Source of the DNA: an uncultured Candidatus Saccharibacteria bacterium
GTDB taxonomy: Bacteria > Patescibacteriota > Saccharimonadia > Saccharimonadales > Saccharimonadaceae
NCBI GenBank assembly: GCA_938030585.1
Contig: CALHIA010000092.1
Span: 1 to 38,161, forward strand
Reading direction: 5' to 3'
Length of the DNA stretch: 38,161 bases
Part shown: positions 32,488 to 38,161 of the stretch, one piece after another
Position numbering within the stretch: position 1 is the stretch's first letter
How the letters are laid out: every line of letters begins with the position of its first letter
The notes under the pieces: generated by a model
Databases searched by the model: none
Seen by the model: only the letters and a program-made list of their open reading frames with translations
What the model was told of the DNA's origin: nothing
Position numbers and translations under genes: made by a program

Positions 32488-33633
32488 CTAAGCGAGAACT
32501 CGAACTATCACGCATACCATAAAGATAATTGCGACAGCAAAGGCGGCTCTTACAAGATTATTCGCTGTGAATAAATCCGGGAAGATCGTCTCGTCCTCAT
32601 AGTTGTCACCAAAGTCAACAGGATCAAGGATTTCTTCCTCTTCTTCCGTCTCTTCTGGCTCATCCTCAGAGTCTACTTTGGGGTCGACGGTTTTTGGACC
32701 TTGACTCAAAGCTTTCTCTTTTTGAGTAGCAGCTTCCTGAACAGTAGCGGTTCGATAACTATTAATAAGTTCATCAATAGCTATGAATTGATCCTCTGGG
32801 CTAGAGTCACTATTCAGCATATCCAGAATTTCCGACAACGTTTGCTGCTGGATTTCGTTCATGCTAGGGTTAGTGACTTTCTTGGGTTTATCCTCTGCGT
32901 CAGATTTCGGCGCAGAGGTGGTAGTCTGAGCTTCCTCAACCTGAGTGGTTGATTCTTCATCAGTCTGAGTGTTTTTCGGCGGATTTGACTCGGCCTTTTT
33001 ATCCTCAGTTACTGACTTTTGCTCAGTGGTTCCACTTTTGGTTCCTTGGACTACGCTACGAAGTTTTTCATTGTCTTGCTGAAGCTTATTTTGCTGATTC
33101 TGCATGCGCTCAATTTGCTCACGCAGCTTAGCATTTTCGACTTCAGCCTTACTTTTCTTTTTGGCTCTTAACTTAGGGCCGCCAAGATAAGTAAAAGTAA
33201 CTACAACAATCGCAGCTAACCAGGAAAGGAAAGTTACCATTGCAAAATCCATGATATTTAAAATATCATGTTTCATCTGAAAGTAGCTAAAAAGCTGCCA
33301 CCAAACCGGTGTAATTCCGACAAATAGCGCCACAATACAAACCAGTTTCACCTTACGGTAATTCAACTTCCGAAATTCCAGAAGGCTATACACCGCAATC
33401 GCTGCTAACTCGACTACAAAAATCACTGCAGTAAGTTGTGGTTGCAGTTTTGGAAACGCTAGGTTCCCGAAAATTGGTAGTGCCAGCAAGCCTAAACTTG
33501 CTAAACAACCCTTCAGGAGACCTTTTTCAATCGCCGAGAACTCTTGATTAGACTTGGTTTTTCGAGCACATATGGCATAAAGAATGACATATGTAACGAC
33601 AACAATCATAGCTGAAATTAGACAATAACTCAT
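32488..33633 (-). CDS. Cassette gene 1: membrane protein with coiled coil, unknown function
   Basis: A 381-aa protein. The ATG at 33633 is chosen because GAGGAGGG lies about 7 nt upstream; the frame is open to an ATG at 33687 that has no ribosome site. Four membrane segments fill residues 1-155. A basic turn (RAKKKSKAE) leads into a Gln/Asn/Lys-rich coiled coil (about 165-200). A long disordered acidic region rich in Thr, Glu, Lys and Pro follows, and one final segment (about 360-378) ends the protein. The plan suggests a cytoplasmic scaffold held to the membrane at both ends. No family recognised. First gene of the three-gene unit. Confidence 0.75.
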   Translation of the reverse strand: MSYCLISAMIVVVTYVILYAICARKTKSNQEFSAIEKGLLKGCLASLGLLALPIFGNLAFPKLQPQLTAVIFVVELAAIAVYSLLEFRKLNYRKVKLVCIVALFVGITPVWWQLFSYFQMKHDILNIMDFAMVTFLSWLAAIVVVTFTYLGGPKLRAKKKSKAEVENAKLREQIERMQNQQNKLQQDNEKLRSVVQGTKSGTTEQKSVTEDKKAESNPPKNTQTDEESTTQVEEAQTTTSAPKSDAEDKPKKVTNPSMNEIQQQTLSEILDMLNSDSSPEDQFIAIDELINSYRTATVQEAATQKEKALSQGPKTVDPKVDSEDEPEETEEEEEILDPVDFGDNYEDETIFPDLFTANNLVRAAFAVAIIFMVCVIVRVLA

Positions 33634-33682
33634 TTTGATTCCCTCCTCTGTTGCGCTCGATTTCTTCGAGGCAAAAAAATGT

Positions 33683-33755
33683 TTCATACAACATCTACAT
33701 CTATAATAAACAGGCGTGAAATTATTTTACGCCTGAGATGATTCGATTTTAATGG
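33683..33755 (-). repeat. Right copy of inverted twin element, in the cassette leader
   Basis: Reads on the minus strand as the counterpart of 30810-30911: block A at 33755-33726, block B at 33704-33693, then GTTGTA and TGAA. Its own hairpin is at 33735-33711, an 11-bp stem with one G-T pair and a TTA/TAA loop. In both copies a five-pair stem (CATCT or CGTCT with AGATG) can close around the hairpin; the A-to-G change keeps pairing as G-U. It lies in the predicted 5' leader of the cassette operon. Confidence 0.7.
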
Positions 33756-33801
33756 ACGTCTTGGTAATTCAAGCGGTTAAGCCAGATTACAGACTGAGGT
33801 G

Positions 33802-33830
33802 ATTATACTATAAATGGTTGAAAATGTCAA
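33802..33830 (-). promoter_or_regulatory. Consensus sigma-70-type promoter of the cassette operon
   Basis: Minus strand TTGACA at 33830-33825, a 17-nt spacer and TATAAT at 33807-33802, a perfect match to the housekeeping consensus and the best promoter in the window. Transcription would start near 33795, giving a leader of about 160 nt to the ATG at 33633. The region 33831-33979 between this promoter and the next gene holds no gene I can support. Confidence 0.85.
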
Positions 33831-33979
33831 TGGTTATATCACAAGCATTAGCGTTTTCAGAGTGTTAGTTTCAATAGTTATAAAATAATCATAAGTGTTT
33901 TAGATTTTTTAAAAGCAAGTACTGGTGATTTCGTGGAGCTAAAAGAGTGGTTTTACGGTGAGTAGATGGGGGTAAAATT

Positions 33980-33988
33980 TGCTATAAT
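33980..33988 (+). promoter_or_regulatory. Extended -10 promoter of the GYG-repeat gene
   Basis: TGC then TATAAT at 33983-33988. Transcription would start near 33995, leaving a leader of about 13 nt with GGAGG before the ATG at 34008. An ATG at 33966 in the same frame lies upstream of this promoter. Confidence 0.7.
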
Positions 33989-34007
33989 GGAAGAAAATGG
34001 AGGCAGA

Positions 34008-34544
34008 ATGGGCGGTATAATTGGCAGCTACGGACAAAGTGACCTGATGCGGGGGAATTCCGGTAAACAACAAGAGGCAGGTGACCTATACCAGAGGTCG
34101 CGCGGACAAAATGGGATGGAAGGCAGCTTCGATGTTCGTGGTGGCAGTTCGGAGCCTAACCAGAATAATGGCTTTGGCCGGGTGAATGACCAAGAGACTA
34201 ATCATGGTTATGGTTATGTGAAAAACTCAGAGGAATTGAAGCGTGGTTATGGCGTGGTGGGAGAGCAAGAAAAAGCTCGTGGTTATGGTGTACTAAGTAG
34301 TGGAGGCGAAAGGCGCGGATATGGCGTGACGCCAGGTGACGGATATAAGCGTGGGTATGGAAGGCTTGGCGGAGTAGCTGGTTCTAGTGGTGGAGTATCT
34401 GGTGTGCGACGTGCCCCGAGTGAAACCATGCAACGCGACAAGATGATGGGAATGGGCGGCGGACCTGCAAGTGGCGCTGGTTTTTCTGGTGGTAGTAAAT
34501 CTTCCGGTGGAAATATTAGGCCAGTGATTAAGCCGAATTTCTGA
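34008..34544 (+). CDS. Gly/Tyr-rich protein with 12-residue GYG repeats, unknown function
   Basis: A 178-aa low-complexity protein. The ATG at 34008 is chosen because GGAGG (33999-34003) precedes it and the -10 box lies upstream. Six repeats of the form [KR]GYGV, spaced 12-13 residues, begin near residues 55, 67, 80, 92, 104 and 116; the first is GFG. Acidic or Gly/Ser linkers separate them. The rest is rich in Gly, Ser, Asn and Gln. No signal peptide or membrane segment, so it should be cytoplasmic. The arginine/tyrosine pattern resembles proteins that self-associate or bind RNA, but function is unknown. TGA is the stop. Confidence 0.65.
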   Translation: MGGIIGSYGQSDLMRGNSGKQQEAGDLYQRSRGQNGMEGSFDVRGGSSEPNQNNGFGRVNDQETNHGYGYVKNSEELKRGYGVVGEQEKARGYGVLSSGGERRGYGVTPGDGYKRGYGRLGGVAGSSGGVSGVRRAPSETMQRDKMMGMGGGPASGAGFSGGSKSSGGNIRPVIKPNF

Positions 34545-34573
34545 TTATAGATTAATTTTTAATAATCTATAAT
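34544..34573. terminator. AT-only hairpin after the GYG-repeat gene
   Basis: A perfect 11-bp stem (34544-34554 with 34563-34573) overlaps the last base of the stop codon. It has no G-C-rich base and no T run after it, so it is a weak terminator at best and may instead protect the mRNA end. Confidence 0.35.
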
Positions 34574-34601
34574 TGAAAAAAATAGCTGAGTTTGCTACAA
34601 T
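34573..34601 (+). promoter_or_regulatory. Promoter of the tRNA-His/tRNA-Gly unit
   Basis: TTGAAA at 34573-34578, a 17-nt spacer ending in TGC, and TACAAT at 34596-34601. The first tRNA begins 31 bases further. Confidence 0.75.
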
Positions 34602-34632
34602 CTAGGAAGCGTACAGCGCATTTTGAAAATTT

Positions 34633-34710
34633 GGTGGGTGTAGCTCAGTCGGTTAGAGCGTCTGATTGTGGTCCAGAAGGTCGTCGGTTCAATTCCGATC
34701 ACCCACCCCA
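34633..34710 (+). tRNA. tRNA-His (anticodon GTG)
   Basis: 78 nt including encoded CCA. The extra 5' G (position -1) faces C73, the identity element of tRNA-His, and is genomically encoded. The anticodon stem TCTGA/CCAGA with loop TTGTGGT gives GTG at 34668-34670. The T loop is TTCAATT. Confidence 0.96.
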
Positions 34711-34713
34711 TTA

Positions 34714-34788
34714 GCGAGTGTAGTACAGCGGTTAGTATACAAGTTTTCCAAACTTGGGATGAGAGTTCGATTCTCTCCACTCGCACCA
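34714..34788 (+). tRNA. tRNA-Gly (anticodon TCC)
   Basis: 75 nt with encoded CCA, three bases after tRNA-His. The acceptor stem is GCGAGTG/CACTCGC. The anticodon stem CAAGT/ACTTG encloses TTTCCAA, giving TCC. The T loop is TTCGATT. Co-transcribed with tRNA-His. Confidence 0.95.
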
Positions 34789-34796
34789 AATTAAAA

Positions 34797-34827
34797 AATA
34801 AGAACGTTTACGTTCTTTATTTTTTTA
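34797..34827. terminator. Bidirectional terminator after the tRNAs
   Basis: The stem AAGAACG/CGTTCTT (34800-34806 with 34811-34817) can be lengthened by A-T pairs past a bulged T. T runs follow on both strands. It also terminates the methyltransferase gene (-). Confidence 0.85.
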
Positions 34828-35367
34828 ATTGCCTGTACGAGAAAATTTGCGAAACAAAGTTACTCGCACCAGGTTATAAAAAAGAAGAGCATTTGTGCTC
34901 TTATTTTTTGTTCCAGTTATCTGTAAAATTTGGTGGTAATGCTGGTGACCTACCTCGTCATCCCAAACTCGAAGGACTTCACAGGATTCAGGGTGCAAAC
35001 TAGTGTCCTTAAATAGTTCTTTGATAGATTCTTTTGTATAGGTTTTCTTCGCTATTTCATCGGATTCATCAAAAGTGTGGAGAAAGAACTTTCCGCCTTT
35101 TTTGAGATTAAGCTCGATTGTCTTGATTAAAGATTCTGGAGTCTTGAGCTTTTGAATTACGTAATTGGAATAGACGAGGTCATATGGCGCGTTCGGTGAT
35201 AAATAAACTTCATTGAGATCTGTTCCAGTTATAATATCAGCACCATCACATTCCCATCCCATATTTTTAAGACCTTCAACGTCGATTCCGTCACCGCAGC
35301 CCAAATCTAGAGCCTTGCCGCTTTTAGAAAAATACTCAGTTACAAACTGTTTTAATTCTGGGTTCAT
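34825..35367 (-). CDS. Class I SAM-dependent methyltransferase, substrate unknown
   Basis: A 180-aa protein with a Rossmann-fold methyltransferase core. ALDLGCGDGIDVEG (about residues 18-31) is the SAM-binding motif I. DLVYSNYVIQKL and LKKGGKFFLHTFDE match the later strands of the class. The ATG at 35367 is preferred: a -10-like box lies directly upstream, the core starts soon after, and the longer frame from 35508 would overlap the neighbouring gene and add a spurious hydrophobic stretch. The HQHYHQILQITG ending resembles small-molecule or lipid methyltransferases, but the substrate cannot be assigned. Confidence 0.8.
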   Translation of the reverse strand: MNPELKQFVTEYFSKSGKALDLGCGDGIDVEGLKNMGWECDGADIITGTDLNEVYLSPNAPYDLVYSNYVIQKLKTPESLIKTIELNLKKGGKFFLHTFDESDEIAKKTYTKESIKELFKDTSLHPESCEVLRVWDDEVGHQHYHQILQITGTKNKSTNALLFYNLVRVTLFRKFSRTGN

Positions 35368-35373
35368 ATTGCT

Positions 35374-35384
35374 ATTGTATAACA
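35374..35384 (-). promoter_or_regulatory. Leaderless-type -10 box of the methyltransferase gene
   Basis: Minus strand TGT TATACAAT (35384-35374). TACAAT (35379-35374) is six bases before the ATG; the overlapping TATACA has a TG extension and is eight bases away. Confidence 0.5.
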
Positions 35385-35473
35385 AAAACTTAGAAGTCAC
35401 GGAAATTACTATTATTGCAGAATACAATAATATAGTTACCCTGAGAAAATTATCGGTAAATAGATATTTTACA

Positions 35474-36970
35474 TTACTGGAAGAAGGCGAAATAGACGAT
35501 GGCGCCAACTAGTGCCCCGAAGATACTCATAGCGATAAGCGCAAAAACTAGTGAAAGATTGGTCTTGCGCATGGAAGGATCGTCGATAATGACGGCCTGC
35601 TGCTTGGCTTTGGTCTTTTCGGATTTATTTTTTGCGTAAATAGTTTTGCGAGAATTATTTTCCTCTTCGAAAGTATAATCCTTAATCTTGGAGCCTGGGC
35701 CGAGGAGTTCAGAAGCAAAATCAGAGGAGGTAAAATTCTCTTGCCCATTAGCAAGTGGACGTTTTTGCACCTTGTCAGTATTGATGAATGGACTGCGGCC
35801 ACCAAGGACATAGTTGGAATTATTATTCGCAATGTCGGACTCAGCATAAAGCGAAGCAGGTTTCGGTTTCTCATTATCTGAAAAAGAATATGGTGAACGA
35901 GCGGGAGCAACCGTAGCCATAGGCTCAAATCGTTCAGTCTGGTCATCCGAAGCAAAGGCGGAATCGATAGAATCCGGTGTGAGCGCGCTTCCCTGATTTT
36001 TAGGCAGAGTAGAAATAGCATTCGAACGGCTGGCGGTCGGATAATACATAGTAGCCGATGGATTACTAGAGGTAGGGGCGGATTTTTCGCCATGAAGCTG
36101 GTCACTATCGACAGAATCAAAGAGAGCTTCGAGATCCTCTATTTCATCATAATTGTCATAATTTTGCAAGGCATCACGCACACTTGAGGAAACAAGGGTG
36201 GTCGGAACCAGAGCTTTGGCTGGATGAGCCGATTGGGCTTCGGAGTTTATTTCGGATTCAACTTTTTTAACTGGACGAATGTGACCAAAGAGGGTGCGAC
36301 TCGGGCTAGCGGTAATTTGGATACGGGAAACTGGCGAAGGGGCCTTAAATTTCGAGGCGGCGGAAGCGACTGAGATTGCGGTAGGAGCTGGCTTCATTTT
36401 TGGAGCTAAGCTAGCGCTACCAACCGGAATTCGGCCGGTTGCACGTGGCAATTCGCCGACCTTGCGCTTGGCAAGTTCTTCCTTGGCGCGTTGTTTTTCG
36501 TATTCATAGCGTCTTTGCTTGGCCTGATTTTCTCGTTCAATAGCCTGGCGTCGCAAAAGCGCCTCTTGTTCAGCCTGTTTTTTAGCGATAGCCTGCTGTT
36601 TTTCTTCGATTTCACGCTGTAATCTAAGTTCGCGATTGCGCAAAGATTCTTCAGCCTGAGAGCGAGCTAATTCTTGCTTCGCGGCCTCGATGCGGCGACG
36701 ATTATAGTCCATAGTTTGATTTTGGAGTTCAATCTGGCGCTGAATTTCTTCACGGCGTTCACGTTCTTTTTTCGCCTGCTTTTTACGTTCTAGTTCACGT
36801 TCAGAAAGTGAATAAGTATAAGCCGGGGTGAGAGTACGAGTGCGAGAAGGACTAGCGATGGCGGAATTCTTGGTACCAGAAATAGTGCCAGCAGTTTTGC
36901 GGACAGGAGAAAAATCCATCATGCGACCTTTGGCAGTAGTATTTTGGGTGTTTTTTCCTTGCATATTCAT
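35474..36970 (-). CDS. Coiled-coil tail-anchored protein, unknown function
   Basis: A 498-aa protein. Residues 55-170 are a long Arg/Glu/Gln/Lys helix (ERKKQAKKERERREEIQRQ and on), a strong coiled-coil candidate. Residues 170-460 are low complexity, rich in Ser, Pro and Ala, and probably disordered. One membrane segment (about 473-495, VFALIAMSIFGALVGAIVYF) at the extreme C-terminus would anchor it with the bulk in the cytoplasm. No family recognised; the layout suits a scaffold or cytoskeleton-like protein. The start is set by a TATAAT five bases upstream; a second ATG follows two codons later. Confidence 0.75.
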   Translation of the reverse strand: MNMQGKNTQNTTAKGRMMDFSPVRKTAGTISGTKNSAIASPSRTRTLTPAYTYSLSERELERKKQAKKERERREEIQRQIELQNQTMDYNRRRIEAAKQELARSQAEESLRNRELRLQREIEEKQQAIAKKQAEQEALLRRQAIERENQAKQRRYEYEKQRAKEELAKRKVGELPRATGRIPVGSASLAPKMKPAPTAISVASAASKFKAPSPVSRIQITASPSRTLFGHIRPVKKVESEINSEAQSAHPAKALVPTTLVSSSVRDALQNYDNYDEIEDLEALFDSVDSDQLHGEKSAPTSSNPSATMYYPTASRSNAISTLPKNQGSALTPDSIDSAFASDDQTERFEPMATVAPARSPYSFSDNEKPKPASLYAESDIANNNSNYVLGGRSPFINTDKVQKRPLANGQENFTSSDFASELLGPGSKIKDYTFEEENNSRKTIYAKNKSEKTKAKQQAVIIDDPSMRKTNLSLVFALIAMSIFGALVGAIVYFAFFQ

Positions 36971-36975
36971 GTTTA

Positions 36976-36981
36976 ATTATA
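36976..36981 (-). promoter_or_regulatory. Leaderless-type -10 box of the coiled-coil gene
   Basis: TATAAT on the minus strand (36981-36976), five bases before the ATG at 36970, just after the tpiA stop codon. No ribosome site. Confidence 0.65.
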
Positions 36982-36994
36982 CTCGATTTTCCGA

Positions 36995-37759
36995 TTATTC
37001 ACGGACCTTTTTTGCGGTTTCAATAATACTAGTAAACGATTCAGAAACTAGTCCGGCACTACCAATAAGTAAACCATTTACGCCTGGTACGGTAAGGTAG
37101 GCGCCAGCATTGTTTGGATTGACACTACCACCAAAAAGTACCGGAATTTCAGCAACGGTTTCCTCACCATAAACAGAAGTAAGTTGATCGCGAATAATTT
37201 TCACGGCGTCAGCAATTTCATCTGGACTGGCGATATGGGCGGCCTTGGTACTAGAGATAGCCCAAACTGGCTCATAAGCGATGATGCATTTTTTAATATC
37301 ATCACTATCGATTTCGGAGAGACCACCAAAAATTTCATCACGCAAAACATCGACGGTTTCACCAAAATTACGCTGGCTTTCAGTCTCACCGACGCAAAGA
37401 ATCGGAGTGATGCCATTACGAATTGCAGCGGCGACCTTCTGAGAAATCTCACGGTTGGTTTCACCGAAGACGAAACGACGCTCTGAATGTCCGATGATGG
37501 CATAAGAAACTAATCCACGAAGCTGAGCGATAGAGACCTCACCGAAGTCACGGTAATAAAAATTCTGAGCGGCAAGCTTGATCTTAGACTTATTACGTTC
37601 AAGTTGGAGTGAAAGACTTGGGAGTGAAGTAAAACTTGGAGCAATTACAATTTCGAGGCCACGACTAGGTTTGATTTTCTTAAGTAATTTCTGCAAAAAG
37701 ATAGAAGACTCACCGATGGTCAGATTCATCTTCCAGTTGCCCACAATATAAGTTTTCAT
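36995..37759 (-). CDS. tpiA: Triosephosphate isomerase
   Basis: Interconverts dihydroxyacetone phosphate and glyceraldehyde 3-phosphate. GNWKMN (residues 7-12) holds the substrate-binding Lys, IGHSERR (about 90-96) the catalytic His and AYEPVWAIS (about 162-170) the catalytic Glu. GGSVNPNNAGAYL is the phosphate-binding loop. At 254 aa it is full length. TAAAAT lies six bases before the ATG with no Shine-Dalgarno sequence. No terminator separates it from the next gene, whose promoter overlaps its end. Confidence 0.97.
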   Translation of the reverse strand: MKTYIVGNWKMNLTIGESSIFLQKLLKKIKPSRGLEIVIAPSFTSLPSLSLQLERNKSKIKLAAQNFYYRDFGEVSIAQLRGLVSYAIIGHSERRFVFGETNREISQKVAAAIRNGITPILCVGETESQRNFGETVDVLRDEIFGGLSEIDSDDIKKCIIAYEPVWAISSTKAAHIASPDEIADAVKIIRDQLTSVYGEETVAEIPVLFGGSVNPNNAGAYLTVPGVNGLLIGSAGLVSESFTSIIETAKKVRE

Positions 37760-37765
37760 AATTTT

Positions 37766-37774
37766 ATTTTAACA
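37766..37774 (-). promoter_or_regulatory. Extended -10 promoter of tpiA, leaderless type
   Basis: Minus strand TGT then TAAAAT at 37771-37766, six bases before the ATG at 37759. Confidence 0.6.
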
Positions 37775-37838
37775 CGAAACCATAAATGGAACAAAAGTTG
37801 CCGGATTTTGCGGAACTTGGCTTGGCGCTTGCTAAAAA

Positions 37839-38161
37839 TTAGGCGATGAGACCAAGGATGCCACGGAGAGCGAAAGCGGTGTCTTCATGGGAGCGGACGG
37901 TGATGGTGTCGATACCCATCTGGACGAATCGTTGCCACCTGGCTGGGTCATGTCGCCAAAGTAGAGAATGTCGGATTTTTCAACTTTAAGCTCCTCCATG
38001 AGATGGGTCATACCAAAGACTTTGTTCATGCCTGGGACGAAGGCGTTGATGCTGGTGGTACCGCCAATTTCAAACTCAAATTCAGGGGCTTTTTGTTTGG
38101 CGAGAGCCACGATTTGTTCGCGTTTTTTGTGGTCGGGATCCCAAGCGTATTTGGCTTCGGT
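37839..38161 (-). pseudogene. HAD/phosphomannomutase-like gene, 5' cut by window and frameshifted near the 3' end
   Basis: The minus-strand frame is open to the window edge and reads TEAKYAWDPDHKKREQIVAL, then EIGGTTSINAFVPGMNK and DILYFGDMTQPGGND, typical of HAD-IIB sugar phosphatases or phosphomannomutases. After GGND the frame turns to nonsense (SSRWVSTP) and stops at 37832. The +1-related frame continues the family end, VQMGIDTITVRSHEDTAF then ALRGILGLIA, to a stop at 37839. The expected text between is about YPV, so a 7-base loss would explain it exactly. It is either a real lesion or an assembly error. Family assigned from motifs only. Confidence 0.7.

Noticed and set aside
34668..35003. 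Plus-strand open frame starting inside tRNA-His
   Set aside because: It runs through two tRNAs and a terminator, so it is not a gene.
35368..35508. N-terminal extension of the methyltransferase to 35508
   Set aside because: It would overlap the 3' end of the coiled-coil gene and adds a hydrophobic stretch unlike the family; a -10-like box directly before 35367 supports the shorter form.
1..38161. CRISPR arrays, insertion sequences or prophage genes
   Set aside because: No regularly spaced direct repeats, transposase, integrase or phage structural genes were seen on either strand.
1..38161. Alternative genetic code (UGA = Gly)
   Set aside because: UGA ends at least the GYG-repeat gene and the small cassette gene at sensible positions, and no conserved gene has an internal UGA.

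Overview
The window looks like chromosome of a small-genome Candidate Phyla Radiation bacterium, most likely a Saccharibacterium (TM7) or close relative. This is inferred from gene content: a very large VirB6/TrbL-like membrane protein of CPR type, an Rpf-like DUF348-G5-transglycosylase protein, an HTH-MurA fusion, compact housekeeping enzymes, and many single-span proteins of unknown function. TGA is used as a stop codon, so the UGA=Gly code of Gracilibacteria/Absconditabacteria is excluded. Most genes lie on the minus strand in short units separated by hairpin terminators, several of them bidirectional.

Layout. 1-2.5 kb: a tyrosine kinase/polysaccharide co-polymerase and its PHP-type phosphatase (+), ending in a bidirectional terminator. 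2.5-6.7 kb: pheS-pheT plus a membrane-anchored FKBP (-). 6.8-9.6 kb: a small tail-anchored protein (-), an aquaporin-family channel with a His-rich tail (+), metG (-). 9.7-12.8 kb: a single-span protein (-) divergent from an Rpf-like muralytic protein and rsmA (+). 12.8-17.5 kb: a PcrA/UvrD helicase, a three-span membrane protein and HTH-MurA (-). 17.6-22.0 kb: galU, gpmI, folD, murB (-). 22.1-24.7 kb: a CmpB-like membrane protein (+), a compact second UvrD-type helicase (-) and tRNA-Leu(CAG) (-). 24.8-30.7 kb: the VirB6-like protein, a single-span protein, a candidate structured RNA and a sortase-type surface protein (-). 30.8-33.8 kb: a three-gene cassette of unrecognised envelope proteins flanked by imperfect inverted copies of one non-coding element. 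34.0-38.2 kb: a GYG-repeat protein, tRNA-His and tRNA-Gly (+), then a methyltransferase, a coiled-coil tail-anchored protein, tpiA and a frameshifted HAD/phosphomannomutase-like gene cut by the window edge (-).

Together the genes serve translation, peptidoglycan precursor synthesis (MurA, MurB, GalU), lower glycolysis (TpiA, GpmI), repair and cell-envelope/host-contact functions. At the head of many transcription units a -10 box lies only 5-9 nt before the start codon with no Shine-Dalgarno sequence, implying leaderless mRNAs; internal operon genes carry normal AGGAGG-type sites.

The most interesting items are (1) the inverted twin element around the 30.9-33.6 kb cassette, (2) a minus-strand three-way-junction RNA candidate at 29.2-29.36 kb with strand-specific G-U pairs and its own terminator, and (3) the leaderless promoter architecture. 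All calls come from reading the sequence; no database or folding program was run.
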